Below are positions 22,305 through 33,062 of a DNA stretch of 64,000 nt, one piece after another. How positions within the stretch are numbered: position 1 is the stretch's first letter; the number at the start of each line of letters is the position of its first letter. Under the pieces are notes generated by a model, which was given only the letters and a program-made list of their open reading frames with translations, was not told the DNA's origin and made no database searches. The stretch lies in assembly GCA_047967505.1 (NCBI GenBank), contig CM106540.1; one strand, written 5' to 3'. This stretch comes from Dipteris shenzhenensis (taxonomy: Eukaryota; Polypodiophyta; Polypodiopsida; Gleicheniales). Made by a program: the position numbers and the translations under genes.

Positions 22305-22435
22305 TAGTTTTTCTTATATATACTTTTCTTTCCATTCATTCATTCTAACTCTCTCCTCATTCATTGAAGCAACCAAGAGCGGAAGAGAAAGGATAAGCGG
22401 AGCCTTACTTTTTTTACTTTTTCTAGGTACTTGCA
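22305..22435 (+). promoter_or_regulatory. Promoter-like module with TATA box, block A copy 2
   Basis: GGGCTAGTTTTTCTTATATA carries a TATA box near 22316. It is followed by CATTCATTCATTCTAACTCT, CTCCTCATTCATTGAAGCAA, and TTTTTCTAGGTACTTGCATT, a splice-donor-like end near 22424. The downstream gene copy begins at an ATG (25415) right after TTTTCTTGTAG|GATT, an acceptor-like site. A first exon here and a ~3-kb first intron containing the GA tract is therefore plausible, but unproven. Confidence 0.45.
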
Positions 22436-22700
22436 TTCTTTTTCATTCGTCTTGTAATTATTTTTCTTTACTTACAATTCTTTTTCAATTAGTGTCTTGT
22501 TAAAGTTTTTGAGTTCTATTTCTTAAAATTCATCTTGTAATTCTTTTTCTTTACTTATAATTCTTTTTCAATTAGTTTATTGTTAAAGTTTTTGAGGAGG
22601 GGGGTCTTTTAGAAGGCATTACAATTCTTTTTAAATTAGTTTCTTATTTGAGTTTTTGAGTTCTATTTTAATTAGTTTTTTATTTATATTTGAGTTTGTA
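22436..22700 (+). other. T-rich spacer (intron-like)
   Basis: Repeated TTCTTTTTCTTTACTTA and CAATTAGTTTCTTGTTAAAG segments, matching 48850-49120 in block B. No coding or RNA features are seen. Confidence 0.5.
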
Positions 22701-23800
22701 AATTTGAGAAATGAGAGAATAGGGAGGGAGAGAAAGAGAGAGAGAGAGGAGAGAGGGAAAGAGAGAAATTAAGAGAGAGAAGAGGGCTCTTGGCAGCTGT
22801 GGCCACCGAGAGAGGGAGAGAGGGAGAGAGAGAGAGAGAGATTCACAAAGAGAAGAGGGGCTCCTTAAATGAGAGAGAACAGTAGGGAGGGAAAGAAAGA
22901 GAGAGGAGAGAGGGGGAGAGAGATTAAGAGAGAGAAGATGGTCTCCTGGGGGCCGTGGCTGCTTGAGGGAGGGAGAGAGTAGGGAGAGAGAGAGAGAGAA
23001 AGAGAGAGAGAGGGAGAGAGAGAAAGAGAGAGAGAGGGAAAGAGAGAGAGGGAGAGAGAGAGAAATAGAGAGAGGGAGAGAGAGGGATTAAATTAGTCTC
23101 TTATTTGAGTTTTTGATTCTATTTTAATTAATTTTTTATTTATATTTGAGTTTGTAAATTTGAGAAATGAGAGAATAGGGAGGGAGAGAAAGAGAGAGGA
23201 GATAGGAGAGAGGGAAAGAGAGAAATTAAGAGATAGAAGAGGGGCTCTTGGCGACTGTGGCCGCCAAGAGAGAGGGAGAGAGGGAGAGAGAGAGAGAGAT
23301 TCACAGAGAGAAGAGGGGCTCCTTAAATGAGAGAGAAGAGTAGGGAGGGAAAGAAAGAGAGAGGAGAGAGGGGGAGAGACATTAAGAGAGAGAAGAGGGT
23401 CTCTTGGGGGCCGTGGCTGCTTGAGGGAGGGAGAGAGTAGGGAGAGAGAGGGAGAGAGAGAGAAAGAGAGACAGGGAGAGAGAGAAAGAGAGAGAGAGGG
23501 AAAGAGAGAGGGAGAGAGAGAGAAAGAGAGAGAGGAAGAGAGAGGGAGAGAGAAAAATGTTTATCAGAATGAAACGTGGCGAGAGGAGAGAGGGAAAGAG
23601 AGAAATTAAGAGAGAGAAGAGGGGCTCTTCGGGGCTGTGGCCACCAAAGGGAGAGAGAGAATGAGAAATGAGAGAGAAGAGTAGGGAGGGAGAGAGAGAA
23701 GAGAGTCTCCTCGCAGCAATGAGAGAGAAAAGTAGGGAGGGAAAGAATGAGAGGGAGGGAAAGGGAGAGAGAGAGAGAGAAGAGAAGAGGGAGACTTAGG

Positions 23801-23832
<32 letters not shown>

Positions 23833-23967
23833 AAGAGAGAGGGAGAGAGAGGGAATGAAACTTCTCTGCTAGAAGAGTAGGGAGGGAAAGAAAGAGAGGG
23901 AGGGAGAGGGAGAGAGAGAGAGAGAGAGAGAAGAGAAGAGGGAGACTTAGGGAGAGAGAAAGAGAGA

Positions 23968-24063
<96 letters not shown>

Positions 24064-24265
24064 AGAGAGAGGGAGGAATGAAACTTCTATGCTAGAGGGA
24101 GGGAGAGGGAGAGAGAGAATAAGTGGGATGAGGATAGAGAGGAAAACACATAAGAGTTTCAGAGAGAGAGAGAGATTAAGAGAGAGAATGAGGTGTCTTG
24201 ACTATGGCTACAGAGAGATTTAGGAGCCGAGAGAGAGAGAGAGAAAGTAAAGAGAGATTTATATA
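22700..24265 (+). repeat. 1.6-kb GA microsatellite region (block A)
   Basis: Nearly pure purine plus strand, (GA)n with GGGA and AAGA variants, including a run of more than 100 bp around 23965-24060. At intervals the tract is broken by a GC element such as CTTGGCGACTGTGGCCGCCA (near 23249), the same core as in the G-rich tract, and by CTTCTCTGCTAGA or GTTTATCAGAATGAAACG. Internal tandem duplication is visible: 22700-23000 and 23160-23430 are near-copies. Minus-strand Ser/Leu/Pro-rich frames are artefacts. Confidence 0.9.
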
Positions 24266-25414
24266 TTTACATGTTTTATATTATACTTTTAAAAATTTAT
24301 AAAAGAGTGAATTTATGGTTTGTTTTGAAGGTGAGATAATATTTTTATATATATTCATCTTTTAAATTGAAAAACGTTAACTTTTCTTTAGATACTTGTT
24401 CTTCATTTATCTCACCATGCAGGTTTAGCCTCTACATCACAACCCCTTCTTTTGCATATTTAAGCCTCTTAAACCCCAGCACATTAAAATGAACACAGAA
24501 AAAGAAATTATTTATTGCTTTTCTTCGCTTCGATGGTTGGTTTAGCATACTTTAGCATAGATTAGATTGCCTTAGAGGAGAGACAATTCTCCAAGTTGCC
24601 AATCAAAGCCATGCTCAAATTTTTCTAACTAGTTCCTAATCGTTGTCAGTCCCTTCGCTCACATGCAGTTTAACACTCATAACATGCTATTAAATAAGAC
24701 CTTTTACCATTTACCAAGAAGTTTATCAGTGGGCAGATTGCATGAGTAGATATTAGTGGACAGATTACATATATCAGTGGATAGATTACATGTCACGAGA
24801 CATATTGGAGCTTGATGATTATTGGTTATTTTTATTGCATTTGTATAAATATTTAAGCTCCTTTATTGTCATAAAGACCCTTGTAAAGCCTTCTATGCTA
24901 TTTTTTACATTTATTGTCATATGAAGTGCCTTGTAGTATACCCGACCATCCCGACCATTCACTATTTAACGAGTATCAGTGGGATGCATAAGTGGATATC
25001 ATGTGGGCTGCATAAGTGGATATCAGTGGAACAGTTTTTAGTGGATAGATTGCATCAGTTGGGTATCAATGCACAGATATCAATGGATGGACAGATTACA
25101 TGTCATCAGGAAGATTGAAGCTTTATGACTAGAGGGCAAATCAATGGATGGACCGATTACATGTCTTCACGAAGATTGAAGCTTTATCACTAGACGACAT
25201 TTTATATTACTTGTAAAGCTTTATTGGCTAATTTTTTTACATTTGTACAAATATTTAAGCCTTGTAAAGCCTTTTAGGCTATTTTCCACATTTATTGCCA
25301 TATGAAGCCTTGTAAAGCCTTTTGGGCTATTTCCCACATTTATTGTATCAAGGGTTGTATATTGTACTTTACTTGTATGTATCTAAATTCTTTATTATCT
25401 TTTCTTGTAGGATT
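24266..25414 (+). repeat. AT-rich region with CAGTGGACAGATTACATG and CCTTGTAAAGCC repeats
   Basis: 24266-24720 is AT-rich with no gene. 24720-25200 contains about eight degenerate units of ~26 bp built on ATCAGTGGACAGATTACATG. 24840-25350 has four copies of GCCTTGTAAAGCCTTTTAGG next to TTCCACATTTATTGCCATAT. The same region lies at 51080-52232 in block B. It ends in TATCTTTTCTTGTAG|GATTATGG, which looks like a splice acceptor just before the gene copy, so this may be intronic or 5' untranslated sequence. Confidence 0.65.
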
Positions 25415-26394
25415 ATGGAGCAATCAGCTAATGTGATGGCTATTCTAAATGACTCTGAGATCAGAGAATGGGTTTCCGATGTCACTTTGAATTTCAAAGG
25501 AAAGGAATATAGTCCCAATGGCTTTTGTAGGTGGACTCGATATCACATGGGCAGAAGAGCTTGGTTTCTTCATCAAAAGGAAAAGAAACTCTTTCTACTT
25601 ATGTCAAAAAGGGAGTTCAATGGTGTTGAAGATCCATGGGATGCTACTTTCTTCAAAAAAGATATGACTTCAAGCCTTGTGGTAGGCATAATAATACAAT
25701 GAAAAGACACCTTTGTGGATATTTTAACAAAGAGTTCAGATCCTGAAGTTAGCGGTATTCATTTTATTGTGTCAAGGAGAGACTCAAAGACCTTTGTGAT
25801 GCCTCCTCCTCAACCATCAAAGTTTCCAGAGCTGCAAAGTGCATTGGAGACTCTTTCATATACTTAGGAGCAATTTCCTAGTGTGGTGGCAAAAAGGATG
25901 CATGCAAAGATAATGTTTGAGTACTTTCAGAATGCAGAATATGCTCCTCATATTCAAGGATCTTCACATGAAGGAGATCAAAAAGCTCAGACTTCGATGC
26001 AGGGACAAGAAGAACAGGCACACTATCACAAATGTGTAGAACATGAGCGCAAACTTCTAGAGCAAGAAATGGTGGATGTAACTAAGGATGATGAAAAACA
26101 AGCCTTGAGTGCACGGGAATTTAAAAAAATTAAATAAGATCAAGGTCGATCCACTGCAGTTATGCTAGAAGCTCTTGCTAGCAAACCATGACGTGAAATG
26201 CAAAAGGCTAGTACTGCAAGAGCCACGGTTCCAAGCAGTAAAAAAAGACAAGAGAGAGATAATGTGTATGAAAAACGGTTAAAAAAAGAGAAAGATGAAG
26301 AAGACTCAGAACTCGAGGCTGAAGATGATCAGGATGAACTCACATCAATCAAAAATCTTAATCTGCATCTTAATGAAGCAATTACAGATGATAT
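25415..26394 (+). pseudogene. Truncated block A copy of the uncharacterised protein with C48 modules
   Basis: Homologous to 52233-53222. It starts MEQSANVMAIL and keeps the same frame to about 26394, where homology stops inside the Asp/Glu-rich region (EAITDD) and a reversed copia fragment begins. Four in-frame stops occur where block B has sense codons: TGA at 25700-25702, TAG at 25865-25867 (TGG in B), TAA at 26135-26137, and TGA at 26189-26191 (CGA in B). An 18-bp in-frame deletion lies near 26250. Conversely, position 25574-25576 is CAA here but TAA in block B. The family is unknown to me; the part present has no recognised domain but has a charged C-terminal stretch. It cannot make the full product. 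Confidence 0.8.
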
Positions 26395-27830
26395 TTTAAC
26401 CATAGCTTTAAAAGCTTTGAAATGCCCAAACACTTCACTTTTCTTTTTCATAAAATACACCCAAACTTTTCTGCTTTAGTCATCAATAAAAGTGACAAAA
26501 TAATGACAGCCTCCAATAGATGTAGCTTTAGTGGTCCACGCATCAGAGTGGATTAATTCCAATGGCCTCTTACTCTCTTGAACATGTCTAGGAAATGGTT
26601 AACTTGCCTGTTTTCCAAATTGATAGGCTTCACTTACCTTATGCATTTCTACAACCTTGAACTTAAGCAATCCTACAACAATATTTTGGGCCTGCATTAA
26701 CTTAAGTCACTGTACATTAACATGACCAATGCGTTTATGCCAGATATCAATATCTACAACTACACCAGTCCCATGTGCAAACATTGCTGCACTCAATTTA
26801 GGCATATCTGCATCCAATGTAAACATCATGCCCTTCTTCTTCCCTTTTGCTATCAACCAACCTTTATTTTTCATATCCTAAACAAAGCATCCATGAGGAT
26901 TAAATCTGACCTGCAAGCCCTGCTCAACCATTTGACCAACAAAAACCAGGTTCTTGGTGATATTTGGGACATGAAATACATCAAATAGGTATTTCTTTTT
27001 CCCATCCTGCATAGACAAATAAATTTTTCCAATCTACACAATAGGATGTGCAGTATCATCACCAGTCTTTACAAATCTTGGTCTTTCCATTTTTCTTGCA
27101 TCCTGCATCCATTCTACATGACCTGTCATGTGGTTTGATGCACCTGAGTCAACATACCACACATCATTACTTTCTTCTACACTTGTCACAGAATTGGTCA
27201 TGTGCTGCACCATAAACAGATGCTCATTTCTATCATCACCGTGTCTACTAGAGTTTGCATAATTGCCTTGCTACAATTTTCTAGTCATGATGCCATTCTA
27301 GCTTTTATAGCAGTCTTTAACCATATGACCCATTTTACCATAGTAGTAGCATTCAACATTGATGTTTGCATTTTGGCCTCTCTGCCATCTAGCACGACCT
27401 CTTTGGCTCCCCCTACCTCTAAAGTTATAATGTCCTCCTCCATAGGACTAGTTTTCTTGAATTTGCTACATATTCTGACTTTTACCATGGCCTCCAAATT
27501 GGCCTGCTCTACCTCTGCCTCTATCTCTTCCAACATTTGAGTAAAAGCTTCTTTTGAAGTTCCTCTTGAAGAAGATGCACCACCATTTCTTTGCTCTTCA
27601 GAAATTAGAAGAGCAATCAACTCCTCAAAATCAGGAAAATTCTCATGGATGGCAATGGATGTCCAGAATTGATCCTAGACCATTCAAGGTCACAAAAACT
27701 AAATCATCATCTTCCGCTGGTGACCCAATAGAAGCAAGTACATCTGCAATCTTCTTCACCTTAGTCATTGATGCTCATATTTTCTCTCCGCACATTATGC
27801 AAAATTTTCATGCTTGATTTTCAAAGATTA
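26395..27830 (-). pseudogene. Ty1/copia retrotransposon fragment (gag end, protease, integrase start)
   Basis: Minus-strand reading gives, in order: a gag C-terminal region (IALLISEEQRNGG near 27610); a zinc knuckle near 27309-27352 (CYYYGKMGHMVKDC, where the second Cys of CX2CX4HX4C is Tyr); and a retropepsin segment WYVDSGASNHMTG (about 27120-27160). Then come a pre-integrase motif WHKRIGHVN (about 26712-26745) and an integrase start HSDAWTTKATSIGG with YFVTFIDD (about 26480-26552). Many frameshifts and stops are present. No LTR flanks it, and reverse transcriptase and RNase H are missing. The low-coordinate end abuts the truncated gene copy at 26394, so this is a broken insertion or rearrangement product. 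Confidence 0.85.
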
Positions 27831-28159
27831 AGGACAAAAAACGAGATTTGGTGAAAGAAAGAAGACATCTCTTTTCTTTTTGGTATTTCTCTTCCTCCTC
27901 TTTCCCTTCCTTTCATGCTTTCTCCTTGTTTGTGGGCTTATGCTTGTCCCATCAATCCAATCCCTTTGGAAATTTGCTTCTCCAAACTCCCTCTAACTAG
28001 TTATCTAAAAAATGCTATGTTTCCTCTCTTTTGTAGGGCCAGTCCACGAAACACTGAGTGAGACTTTTCTAAGTAAGAAAGTGCTTCCTCTTTTTTCCTT
28101 TTTTTATTTCCATTATTTGCATTGGCCTATAGCTAGTACTTTAAGCGCTAACTATAGTG
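27831..28159 (+). other. Spacer, no supported gene
   Basis: AT-rich, becoming pyrimidine-rich. The first ~20 bp may still belong to the copia gag. No other structure was recognised. Confidence 0.4.
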
Positions 28160-30110
28160 ATGGGCATAGGAACCCTATCTTCTGCTCTCTTCTCTTATTC
28201 CCTCTTCCTCTCCTCTTTTTATCTTTTCCTCCCTCTTTCCCTCCTCTTTTCCTCCCTCTCTTTTCTTCTTTTCCCCTCTCTTTTTTCATTCTCTTTTCCC
28301 CTCTCTTTTCTTCTTTTTTCATTCTCTTTTCCCCTCTCTTTTCCCCCCTCTTTTCCTCCCTCTCTTTTCTTCTTTTCCCTTTTTTCTTCCTCTCTTTTCT
28401 TCTTTTCCCCTCTCTTTTTTCATTCTCTTTTCCCCTCTTCCTTCCTCTTCCTTCTCTTCTCTTCTCTTCTTTTCCCCTCTTATTTTCTCTCTTTTATCCT
28501 CTTTTCTCTTCTTTTCATAAGCATAGGCAAATGCCTATGCTTATGAAAAGAAGAGAAAAGAGGATAAAAGAGAGAAAATAAGAGGGGAAAAGAAGACTAT
28601 GCTTATGCTCATATGCTTATGCTTATGCATGAGCATATGAGCATATGCTCATATGCTTTTTCCCTCTCTTTTTTCCTTCTCTTTTTCCCTCTTCCTTTCT
28701 CTTCCTTGTCTTCTTTTCCCCTCTCTTATTTCCTCTCTTTCATCATCTTTTCTCGTCTTTTCATAAGCATATACATTTGCCTATGCTTATGCTCATATGC
28801 TTATGCTTATGCATGAGCATATGCTCATATGCTCATGCATAAGCATAAGCATATGCTTTCTCTCTTTTTCTCTTTTTTCCTCTCTTTTCTTCTTTTCCCC
28901 TCTCTTTTTCCCTTCTCTTTTCCCCTCTTTCTTTCTCTTCTTTCTATTCTTTTTTCGTCTCATATGTCCTCTCTTTCATCCACTTTCTCTTCTTTTCATA
29001 AGCATATTCATTTGTCTATGTATCTCTCTCATAAGCTTATGCTTATGCATGAGCATATGCTCATATGTTCATGCATAAGCATAAGCATATGCTTTCCCTC
29101 TTTTTCTCTTTTTTCCCCTCTTTTCATCTTTTCTCCTCTCTTTTCTTATTTTTCCCTCTTCTTTTTCCTTCTCTTATGCTTATGCTCTTTTCCCCTCTTC
29201 TTTTCCCCTCTCTTTTTTCATTCTTTTTTCCCCTCTTCCTTCCTCTTCCTTTTCTTTTCCCCTCTCTTATTTCCTCTGTTTCATCCTCTTTTCTCTTCTT
29301 TTCATAAGCATATGCATTTTCTATGCTTATGCTCATATGCTTATGCTTATGCATGAGCATATACTCATATGCTCATTTGCTTTTTCCTTTTCTTTTCCCC
29401 TCTTCTTTCCTCTTCTTTCTCTTCTTTTCACCTCTCTTATTTCCTCTCTTTCATCCTCTTTTCTGTTCTTTTCATAAGCATATGCATTTGCCTATGCTTA
29501 TGCTTATCCATGAACACATGCTCATATGCTCATATGCTTTTTCCCTCTCTTTTGTCCTTCTCTTTTCCCCTCTTCCTTTCTCTTTTTTCTCTTCTTTTAC
29601 CCTCTCTTATTTCCTCTCTTTCATCCTCTTTTCTCCTCTTTTCATAAGCATATGCATTTGCCTATGCTTATGCGTGAGCATATGCTCATATGCTCATGCA
29701 TAAGCATAAGCATATGCTTTCTCACTTTTTCTTCTTTTTCCCCTCTTTTCTTCTTTTCTCCGGTTCCCCTCTTCTTTTTCCTTCTCTTTTCCCCTCTTCT
29801 TTTCCCCTCTCTTTTTTCATTCTCTTTTCCCCTCTTCCTTCCTCTTGCTTCTCTTCTTTTCCCCTCTCTTATTTCCTCTCTTTCATCCTCTTTTCTCTTC
29901 TTTTCATAAGCATATGTATTTGCCTATGCTTATGCTTATGCATGAGCATATGCTCATATGCTCATATGCTTTTTCCCTCTCTTTTTTCCTTCTCTTTTCC
30001 CCTCTTCCTTCCTCTTCCTTCTCTTCTTTTCCCCTCTCTTATTTCCTCTCTTTCATAAGTGTATGCATTTGCCTATGCTTATGCTCATATGTCTATGCTT
30101 ATGCTCAACT
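28160..30110 (+). repeat. Pyrimidine-rich array punctuated by CATAAGCATATG palindromic blocks
   Basis: Units of roughly 170-300 bp alternate a CTCTTTTCCCCTCTTCCTTC-type tract with a block of GCTTATGCATGAGCATATGC and CATATGCTCATGCATAAGCA. The palindromic blocks lie near 28515, 28600, 28765, 28840, 29005, 29080, 29305, 29475, 29645, 29907 and 30060. CTTTTCATAAGCATATGCAT marks the start of most blocks. The open frames encoding Phe/Leu/Ser- and His-Lys-rich peptides, many from repeated ATGCTTATGC, are artefacts. Confidence 0.9.
28466..28595. repeat. 130-bp near-perfect palindrome (64-bp arms, 2-nt centre)
   Basis: The left arm 28466-28529 (starting CTTCTTTTCCCCTCTTATTT) is, base for base, the reverse complement of 28532-28595 (ending AGAGGGGAAAAGAAG), with AA at 28530-28531 between them. 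Outside the arms the match stops at once (ACTATGC on the right, CTTCT repeats on the left). This is the only place in the CT array where the strand asymmetry is inverted. It would form a perfect hairpin in RNA or a cruciform in DNA. A fold-back assembly artefact is an alternative. Confidence 0.9.
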
Positions 30111-30540
30111 ACGATGGGTCGCCTTCCCATAAGAAAAGAGGGAGACGTGCATTCTGCATAGGAACAAAGCCGTGGTTTATTGAGAGATGGAAGCCATGGG
30201 AGCGATGGTCGACTGGGCTAAGGTGGGTGCTCGCATAGTATAAGTCTACTCCTACTTGTAATCTCACTTTTTAAATTGTTTTATTCTTTAAGTTCCAATC
30301 TAATTTCCAAGTAATATGGTTTCACTCTTAGAGTGCAAGCTCGAACTTCCCATCAATGGAGGTGAGCAGTGATGACAAGGGATTTGGCTTACATGGCTTC
30401 GACGAGGGCCAAGGATCAGGCGTAGCTCATGACAACCAGGGAACAGGCTAGCATGACCATGACAAGGTCGAGAACGAGGAGGATGATTCGGATGAGCAAT
30501 AGTAGTAGTAGTATTAGTAGTACTTTGTATATACTTCCGC
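30111..30540 (+). other. Coding-like remnant with acidic end, unidentified
   Basis: On the plus strand around 30340-30500 a frame reads SSNFPSMEVSSDDKGFGLHG, HDNQGTG, stop, HDHDKVENEEDDSDEQ, stop. The Asp/Glu-rich end and following stop codons look like the C-terminus of a protein. There is no family signature, and one stop interrupts it. (TAG)n follows at about 30500-30520. It could be the end of a retroelement or host gene fragment. Confidence 0.3.
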
Positions 30541-30559
30541 ATGTATATGCTTCTATATG

Positions 30560-30720
30560 TCGACTCGTTTGAGTGATTTTGTATCACCCTTTTCGAAAGG
30601 GTAATTTTGTAACAAACAATGTTGTATATCTTCGACATGTATATTCTTCTGTCACTCAGCTCGTTTGAGCGATTTTGTATCACCCTTTTCACAAGGGAAA
30701 TTTTGTAACAAACGACATTC
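30560..30720 (+). repeat. Tandem repeat with CGTTTGAGTGATTTTGTATC
   Basis: Two ~97-bp units share CTCGTTTGAG(T/C)GATTTTG, TATCACCCTTTTC and AATTTTGTAACAAAC. Each contains a small hairpin (CCCTTTTCGAAAGGG in the first, CCCTTTTCACAAGGG in the second). Confidence 0.7.
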
Positions 30721-30740
30721 TTTTGTAATTACTAAAAAAC

Positions 30741-30796
30741 AACATTAGTGGGGCAAAACAAGGCTTACTGTGGCCCTGTTTAGCCCCACTAATGTT
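30741..30796. repeat. Short stem-loop with 23-bp arms
   Basis: AACATTAGTGGGGCAAAACA at 30741 pairs with the complement of the sequence ending at 30796 (TAGCCCCACTAATGTT). The arms 30741-30763 and 30774-30796 match at 21 of 23 positions around a 10-nt loop. It could be a miniature inverted-repeat remnant or a transcript hairpin; no target duplication was recognised. Confidence 0.65.
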
Positions 30797-30799
30797 TTT

Positions 30800-31400
30800 T
30801 TTCAATGCTTTGTTCTTGATATTCTACTTGAAAGGTTTTGTTATTTGTATTCCACTACATTCATATACTTGGTGCTTTATTCACAATGATAATACATGTA
30901 TTATTATTTTTTGCCAGTAGCAAGTTTAGCTATCTAATGTTTCTTTCTCTCTTATAAGCTAACATCTTGCTTGACTTGCGCATCGTGTATTCAACACTAG
31001 CTTCAATTTCATAAGTTGGTCCATCCTATGAAAGAAAAGGACTTGCCGAATGTTTTATGTTGTTAACATTCTAACATGTTTTCTTTCAATGTTTCTTTTC
31101 TATTTAGCTTTGATATCATTACTCCTTGGATACGTTACTTCACATATGCAAAGGTGCTTCTCACATGTGTTCTTGTCATTTTCAAGGCAATCATTTATTT
31201 CCAAGGTGAGCTCATATGTTCTCTTTCATCACACTCAGTTGTTTCTTTTTTACATGCAGGTTTGCACAGATGCCTGCATACAATCCAACATACTAAATCC
31301 ACTTTCGATACCTACAAGATGAGTACATCTACTTTGTTTTTCATACTCATCTATATTTACAAGTGCATGCAAGGTCTTTCTAGACCAACGATTTGTTCCT
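30800..31400 (+). other. Spacer, nothing recognised
   Basis: AT-rich. Two overlapping plus-strand frames at 31050-31414 show no conserved motif and no coding-like composition. Confidence 0.4.
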
Positions 31401-32379
31401 TCTTTATCCATTAACTTATTGATGACTTATGGTATATATTTACTTATTGGTTCAAGCAAGGCATACTTTTATTTCACCCTTTATGTGGTGAGGTATACTT
31501 ATATGCCTTTCACGATGAACACTTATGGCTGACTTATTGAGAACTCATTTGGCCATGGCATCTATGGATTACTTATTGCATACTCATTTAAATGTGGCAA
31601 GGTTCAACATCTTTTAGGTAACAATATTTATAAACACATATGGCTAATTGCTTGAGTACTCATTTGGATGTGGCATATAGCTAGCTACCTGAGTACTCAT
31701 TTGGACATGGTACATGGATTATTACTGACTCCTCGTTTGGATGTGACACATATTTACACGTCAGGACATGGTACACGGATTATAACTAAGTCCTCGTTTG
31801 GATGTGACACATTTATCCGGATTTTAGATAAACACATATGGATTACTTCTTGAGTACTCGTTTGGACATGGCACATATGGATCATTTATTAAGTACTTGT
31901 TTGGATGTGGCACATATGCATTATTGTTGAGTACTTATTTGGACGTGATCACCATTCCCAGATGCCCATTTTCTTGGTTACTTCTAGATGTTCTTTGTAA
32001 TCTCGGATGCTCATCTTCCCAGTTGTTCAGTACTTTCGGATGCGAAAAGGTTGTTATTTCATTCCTGCTATGATTATGTAAGCTGTGTCGAATCCACACA
32101 AGCTTGCCTCTTGTCATACATGTGTGGCTTATTCTCGTTGTATTTTTGGTTGTTCGGTACTTCTAGGATGTCCAATTATTCATATTTTGGGTTGTTCAGT
32201 ACTTCTGATGGTTGCCCAGTTGTTCGATACTTTTTCATTCCCACTATGATTATGTAAGCTATGTCTAATCCACACAAGCTTGTCTCGTCATACGTGCAAG
32301 GCTTATTCTCGTTGTATTTTTGATTGTTCAGTACTTCTGGCTACCTAGTTGTTTGGTACTTCTAGGATGCCCAAGTGTT
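31400..32379 (+). repeat. Degenerate minisatellites (CTCGTTTGGATGTGACACA and TGTTCAGTACTTCTGG families)
   Basis: 31500-31960 contains about ten units with TACTCATTTGGATGTGGCAC or CTCGTTTGGACATGGTACA joined by TATGGATTACTTATTGAG. 31990-32375 shifts to units with TTGTTCAGTACTTCTGG and GATGCCCA. It includes a longer ~177-bp duplication carrying TATGATTATGTAAGC, ATCCACACAAGCTTG and GGCTTATTCTCGTTGTATTT. The second family continues after the solo LTR at 33068. Confidence 0.75.
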
Positions 32380-32384
32380 CGTAT

Positions 32385-33062
32385 TGTAAGAAAATAGTAC
32401 GCAGCGGAAGATAACAACAAAACGCAAGTACACGATGGAAAAGCTGGAGAGAATACAAAAAATTCTGATATACCAAACTGCTGATACAACTGATGGTTGG
32501 CTGTCCACCCGTGCGCTCTACAGACAGAGCTTCGATGGTGATCTAGACAGATGCTGGACGGAGGACTATGAGCGTGAAGAACTGGTGATCTGATGATAGG
32601 GGGTGGCCACTTATATAGTGTAAGTGGTTGACGGTCGGCCCTGTAATAGGCAGTCGGCCTAATAGACAGTCGGCCTGGAAGACCACCGACCGTTCAGAAA
32701 ACATGCCGTCGGGCAGATGAAGGATCGCGCATAGGTCATACCGTCGGGCCCCCGGACCCTGCCGCTGGGGGCTTTGCCCCCAGACCCCCACCGGGGGCCT
32801 GCGCCCCCCGGACCCCCTGCTATCGGGGGGGCTATCGCCCCCCCGAACCCCCCCTTTGTGCAGACGGGTATCTACTCTTGGCTCCTAAGCCGTCTCATAA
32901 CCATCTGGTCTACTCTAAGACCCCTTCCAGTGTCTAAACTGGGGATCCCTCCCAATATCTGATACCCATCATGGCTTCTCCTCATATGGGGGCCTTACAA
33001 CATTGGGTACACAGAATATTGGTGGGTTACATGAGAGGTGGACATTTGAGCTAACTCTAACA
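32385..33062 (-). mobile_element. Solo LTR (copia-like), 678 bp, with 5-bp target duplication CGTAT
   Basis: The element begins TGTAAGAAAATAG at 32385 and ends AGCTAACTCTAACA at 33062 (TG...CA ends). CGTAT flanks it at 32380-32384 and 33063-33067. Removing it joins GTGTTCGTAT to TTCTTATTGTTCAG, restoring the surrounding minisatellite. Read on the minus strand it starts TGTTAGAGTTAGCT, has a TATA box ACTATATAAG (complement of 32610-32619), and ends near CTTCCGCTGCGTA, as in an LTR's U3-R-U5. It holds a GC-rich stretch of repeated CCCCCGGACCCC at about 32745-32850. No internal domain or second LTR is present, so it arose by LTR-LTR recombination. Confidence 0.85.

Noticed and set aside
22700-24265. 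Arg/Glu-rich (RERER) frames in GA tracts resembling RS-like or coiled-coil proteins
   Set aside because: Pure microsatellite translation.
28012-30161. Phe/Leu/Ser-rich frames with repeated HKHKHML or CLCLCMSICSYAHA peptides
   Set aside because: Encoded by CT-rich DNA and GCTTATGC repeats; no domain, and all frames are open.
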